From assembly GCF_001698125.1 (NCBI RefSeq), contig NZ_CP013854.1:3720001-3784000 (forward strand): a stretch of 64,000 nt of DNA, given 5' to 3'. Positions 60,955-64,000 of this stretch are shown here, one piece after another. Position numbers and translations under genes: made by a program. The stretch is from Pseudonocardia sp. HH130630-07. GTDB lineage: Bacteria; Actinomycetota; Actinomycetes; Mycobacteriales; Pseudonocardiaceae. The first letter of the stretch is position 1. Each line of letters opens with the position of its first letter. A model generated the notes under the pieces. It made no database searches, was not told the DNA's origin, and was given only the letters and a program-made list of their open reading frames with translations.

Positions 60955-62547
60955 TCAGCCGGCGGGCAGCCGGGCGGCCAGCTCCCGCAGCCGGAACCGC
61001 TGGATCTTGCCGGTCGGGGTGCGCGGCAGCGTCTCCACCGCCACCACCCGCCGCGGGCGCTTGAACGCGGCGAGGCCCTCCCGGCAGAACGCGATCAGCT
61101 CCGCCGCCGGCGGGACCGACCCGGCGTCCCGCCCGACGACGAACGCGACCGGCCGGTCCAGCCCGTCGTCGTCCGGTACGCCGACGACGACCGCCTCGGC
61201 CAGTGCGGGATGTTCCAGCAGCCGCGCCTCCACCTCGCCGGGGGAGACCCAGATGCCGCCGACCTTGAGCACGTCGTCGGCCCGGCCCAGGCAGGTCCAC
61301 GACCCGTCGGCCCCGCGGACGTACTGGTCGCCGGTGCGCATCCAGCGCCCCTGGAAGACCAGCCGGTTCACCTCGGTGCGGCACCAGTAGCCGGTGCACA
61401 GCGAGTCCCCGGCGACGAAGAGCATGCCCTGCTCGCCGGGGCCCTCGATGACGCTGCCGTCCGGGCGGCGCAGCTCGACCTCGTAGCCGGGGACCGGGAA
61501 GCCGGAGCTGCCCGGTACGACCTCGCCCGCCCGGTTCGAGACGAAGATGTGCAGCGCCTCGGTGGACCCGATGCCGTCGAGCACCTCGAAGCCGTAGCGG
61601 TCGCGGACGCCGTGGAACATCCGGGCGGGCAGCGTCTCGCCCGCCGAGACGCCGAGCCGGACGGTGGCGAACCGCTCGGCGGGCGGCTCGGCGGCGATCA
61701 GCGGCCCCCAGAAGCTGGGGACGGCGAACAGCAGCGTCGCCCGGTGCTCCGCGACGAGGCGGGAGTAGTGCTCCGGGGCCGGCCGGGACGGCTCCAGCAC
61801 CGCGCAGGCGCCGACCGACAGCGGGAAGAACAGCGAGTTGCCGATGCCGTAGGCGAAGAACAGCTTCGCCACCGAGAGGCAGACGTCGTCGCGCCGGATC
61901 CCGAGCACCCGGGCCGCGTAGGTGTCGGCGACGAACCGGATGTCGCCGTGCCGGTGCATCGCCCCCTTGGGCCGTCCGGTCGTGCCCGAGGTGTAGAGCC
62001 ACAGCGCTTGGGACTCCGCCCAGGTCGGCGCCGGTTCCGACATCGGCTCCGCACCGGCGAGCAGCTCGTCCCAGGTCAGCGACGCGACCCCGGCCGGGAC
62101 GGCGAGCGCGGCCGGGCCGGTGACGACGACCCGTTCCACGTCCGGCGCCCCGGTGACGGCCTCGGTCACCGCGCCGGCGAACGCGGCGCCGCCGAGCACC
62201 GTCGTCGCCCGGGAGTCCCGGACGAGGACGGCGAGCTCGCGGCCGGTGAGCATGGTGGAGGCCGGCACCGCCACGGCGCCCGCCCACAGCGTGCCGAGGA
62301 TCGCGGTCGCCAGCTCGGCGTCGTCCGGCATGACCATGAGGACGCGCTGCTCGGGGCGGACCCCCGCGGCGCGCAGGGCCCCCGCGACCGCCCGGACGCG
62401 CCCGGTCAGCCCGGCGTAGGTGAGCTCGCCGCCCGGGAACCGCAGCGCGGTGCGGTCGCCGTCGCCCGCGGCGACCCGGGCGACGGTGAGGTGGGCCGCG
62501 GCGTTGAAGACCTCGGCCCCGGACTCCGTGCTGACGACATCGGCCAT
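60955..62547 (-). CDS. bclA: benzoate-CoA ligase
   Basis: 530 residues of the ANL family. The P-loop is YTSGTTGRPKGAMHRH; AKLFFAYGIGNSLFFPL is characteristic of benzoate/4-hydroxybenzoate-CoA ligases; A5 DGIGSTEALHIFVSN and A7/A8 MRTGDQYVRGADGSW follow; the catalytic Lys is in LPRTPTGKIQRFRL. It makes benzoyl-CoA for BoxAB. The gene is separate from boxCB but nearby, transcribed in the same direction. Related aromatic acids are possible substrates; box context supports benzoate. Confidence 0.9.
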   Translation of the reverse strand: MADVVSTESGAEVFNAAAHLTVARVAAGDGDRTALRFPGGELTYAGLTGRVRAVAGALRAAGVRPEQRVLMVMPDDAELATAILGTLWAGAVAVPASTMLTGRELAVLVRDSRATTVLGGAAFAGAVTEAVTGAPDVERVVVTGPAALAVPAGVASLTWDELLAGAEPMSEPAPTWAESQALWLYTSGTTGRPKGAMHRHGDIRFVADTYAARVLGIRRDDVCLSVAKLFFAYGIGNSLFFPLSVGACAVLEPSRPAPEHYSRLVAEHRATLLFAVPSFWGPLIAAEPPAERFATVRLGVSAGETLPARMFHGVRDRYGFEVLDGIGSTEALHIFVSNRAGEVVPGSSGFPVPGYEVELRRPDGSVIEGPGEQGMLFVAGDSLCTGYWCRTEVNRLVFQGRWMRTGDQYVRGADGSWTCLGRADDVLKVGGIWVSPGEVEARLLEHPALAEAVVVGVPDDDGLDRPVAFVVGRDAGSVPPAAELIAFCREGLAAFKRPRRVVAVETLPRTPTGKIQRFRLRELAARLPAG

Positions 62548-62673
62548 GGTGGGTGGCTCCTGTGCCGGTTTCGGGAGTCTGTGATGCTACACACAGTCGA
62601 CGGCGCGTCAACGGTTCGTAGATCAACGCCTCGCCCGGAACCCGGCCCACCCGGCCTGGGTAGGCTCGCGGCC

Positions 62674-63480
62674 GTGGGGACCCTCGTCAGCTTCCACGCC
62701 CATCCCGACGACGAGTCGATCGGCACCGCCGGCACGCTCGCCAAGGCCGCGGCCCTCGGGCACCGCGTCGTGCTCGTGTTCGCCACCCGTGGCGAGCTGG
62801 GCGAGCCGGTGCCCGGCGTCCTCGCCGACGGCGAGCAGCTCGCGGTGCGCCGCTCCGCGGAGTGCCACGAGTCGGCACGCGTCCTCGGCGTCGCCCGCGT
62901 GGAGTTCCTCGGCTACGTCGACTCCGGGATGATGGGCGAGCCGAGCAACGACGCGCCGTACTGCTTCTGGCAGGCGCCGGTCGAGCACGCGGCCCGCCGC
63001 CTCGCGCTGATCTGCGAGGAGGAGGAGGCCGACGTCCTCACCACCTACGACGACAACGGCGGGTACGGCCACCCCGACCACATCCAGGTGCACCGGGTCG
63101 GTGCCCGGGCCGGTGAGCTGGCCGGGGTCCCGGTGGTCGCGCAGAACACCACCAACCGGGACTGGATGCTGCGCGGGATGCGCGGGCTCCGCAAGGAGCG
63201 GGGCGCGGAGGCGGAGATCCCCGAGATCCCGGACGACCCGTCCTTCGGCAAGCCCGAGTCGGAGATCACGCACCGGGTCGAGGCGGTGGAGTACGCCGAG
63301 ACCAAGCGCGCGTCGATGCGGGCGCACGCCAGCCAGATGGGCCCGGACCACTTCATGCTGACCATGCCCGAGCCGGTCTTCGCGATGGGCCTGGGCACCG
63401 AGTTCTACATCGTCGGGGAGCAGCCGAACCCGGCGTCGGCACCGGACGTGTGGACCGACGTCTTCGCGCCGCTGCGCTGA
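62674..63480 (+). CDS. LmbE/PIG-L-family deacetylase (MshB/Mca-like)
   Basis: 268 residues. Zinc motif HAHPDDESIGTAGTL is at the N-terminus, and the second His pair is in GGYGHPDHIQVH. This family includes MshB (mycothiol biosynthesis) and Mca (mycothiol conjugate amidase), which are typical of mycothiol-making actinomycetes; which activity applies is not clear. The GTG start at 62674 is set by the motif's closeness to the N-terminus. It is divergent from the benzoate-CoA ligase gene. Confidence 0.88.
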   Translation: MGTLVSFHAHPDDESIGTAGTLAKAAALGHRVVLVFATRGELGEPVPGVLADGEQLAVRRSAECHESARVLGVARVEFLGYVDSGMMGEPSNDAPYCFWQAPVEHAARRLALICEEEEADVLTTYDDNGGYGHPDHIQVHRVGARAGELAGVPVVAQNTTNRDWMLRGMRGLRKERGAEAEIPEIPDDPSFGKPESEITHRVEAVEYAETKRASMRAHASQMGPDHFMLTMPEPVFAMGLGTEFYIVGEQPNPASAPDVWTDVFAPLR

Positions 63481-63505
63481 TCGGGCGGGGCTGATCGGGG
63501 CGGGA

Positions 63506-64000
63506 TCAGCGGGCCGCGGTCGCGCGGTCCCACACCTGCATGAGCGCGCCGTGCGCCGGGCGTTCCACCAGCCGGGTCAGCAGCCAGCCGAGCAACACGG
63601 CCACCGTCAGCATGGCGGCGGACTGCAGCGTGGGCCCGACGCCGACGTCCTGCAGCCGCCGCATCACGACGTAGCCGACGGTCTGGTGCACCAGGTAGAC
63701 GCCGTAGGAGACGCCGGCCAGCCAGCGCATCTCGGAGGCCAGTGGCGCCGGTGTCCAGGAGCCCGGCCGCGGTAGCCGGGACACGACGGCCACCAGCACG
63801 ATCCCGGCGCAGACCAGTGCGGCGGCGACCGCGTCGACGTGGTCGCCGTCGATCAGGACGACGCCGTCCGGGCCCGGGGCGAGACCGTGCACGAACTGGG
63901 CGGCGCCGCACAGCGCGAGCAGCGCCGCGGCGTGCCCCGGCCGCATTCGGCGGGTCGACCACAGCCACACGACGATCCCGGCGACGAACAGGTGCAGCCG
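63506..64000 (-). CDS. acyltransferase 3 family membrane protein, partial
   Basis: The C-terminal 164 or so residues of a gene whose start lies beyond the right edge. It has four or five helices, including RWLAGVSYGVYLVHQTVGYVV, a typical late helix of acyltransferase 3 (OafA-like) proteins, and the ERPAHG end motif. Such enzymes move acyl groups onto sugars or lipids at the membrane. Convergent with the LmbE gene. Confidence 0.8.
   Translation of the reverse strand, partial: RLHLFVAGIVVWLWSTRRMRPGHAAALLALCGAAQFVHGLAPGPDGVVLIDGDHVDAVAAALVCAGIVLVAVVSRLPRPGSWTPAPLASEMRWLAGVSYGVYLVHQTVGYVVMRRLQDVGVGPTLQSAAMLTVAVLLGWLLTRLVERPAHGALMQVWDRATAAR

Overview
This 64 kb window is very GC-rich, almost gene-saturated chromosomal DNA from a high-GC actinomycete. 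Pseudonocardia or a close relative is the best guess, inferred from codon bias, GTG/ATGA-coupled operons, mycothiol-type LmbE, DUF3558 and DUF6131 proteins and catabolic gene content. No rRNA, tRNA, CRISPR array or intact insertion sequence is visible. About 65 genes are supported.

Layout. 0.1-10.5 kb: a small membrane protein, then an IclR-controlled operon with a serine hydrolase on the left and a dipeptide-type ABC transporter on the right, followed by a creatininase-family hydrolase and a glucarate-dehydratase-like enolase. The transporter's last ATPase gene collides tail to tail with a truncated ROK gene, and neither has its own stop. 10.5-24 kb: a secreted endonuclease/phosphatase-family protein, an anti-sigma/sigma pair, a Lys/Ala-rich protein, an enoyl-CoA hydratase, an RNA methyltransferase, a NarL-type two-component system, a multicopper oxidase, an acyl-AMP ligase, an MFS/ROK divergent pair and a DUF6131 peptide. 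A 165-bp MITE-like element lies at 24.1-24.3 kb.

25-40.5 kb carries what looks like a full maleamate-type nicotinate catabolic pathway in two separated transcription units. nicX-nicE reads rightward. nicC, an MFS transporter, a three-component molybdenum nicotinate dehydrogenase, nicF and nicD form an eight-gene unit reading leftward, with a MarR gene next to it. The two units have the same 32-bp promoter/operator block (one mismatch), and a weaker copy lies in front of the MarR gene, so they look like one regulon. A LacI-type sugar operon (Gfo/Idh, DUF993, sugar isomerase, orphan ABC ATPase) sits between the two units. The molybdopterin subunit is split by an in-frame TAA.

40.5-52.7 kb: a TetR/atypical SDR pair, a DIP1984-family protein, GH13 alpha-glucosidase with a divergent LacI regulator, a META-domain lipoprotein, an esterase, an MGT-type glycosyltransferase, a secreted S33 peptidase, and a convergent pair made of a zinc-metallopeptidase/TPR protein and a protein resembling the TRADD-N-associated two-TM domain. 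52.8-57.1 kb: a Gfo/Idh oxidoreductase with a CUT1 sugar transporter that has no ATPase of its own. 57.1-62.5 kb: aerobic benzoyl-CoA genes (boxB, boxC, benzoate-CoA ligase) without boxA. The window ends with an LmbE-family deacetylase and a partial acyltransferase.

Dispersed signals include two copies of an identical-arm 19-bp palindrome at 3' ends and a 3 x 23-bp tandem repeat.
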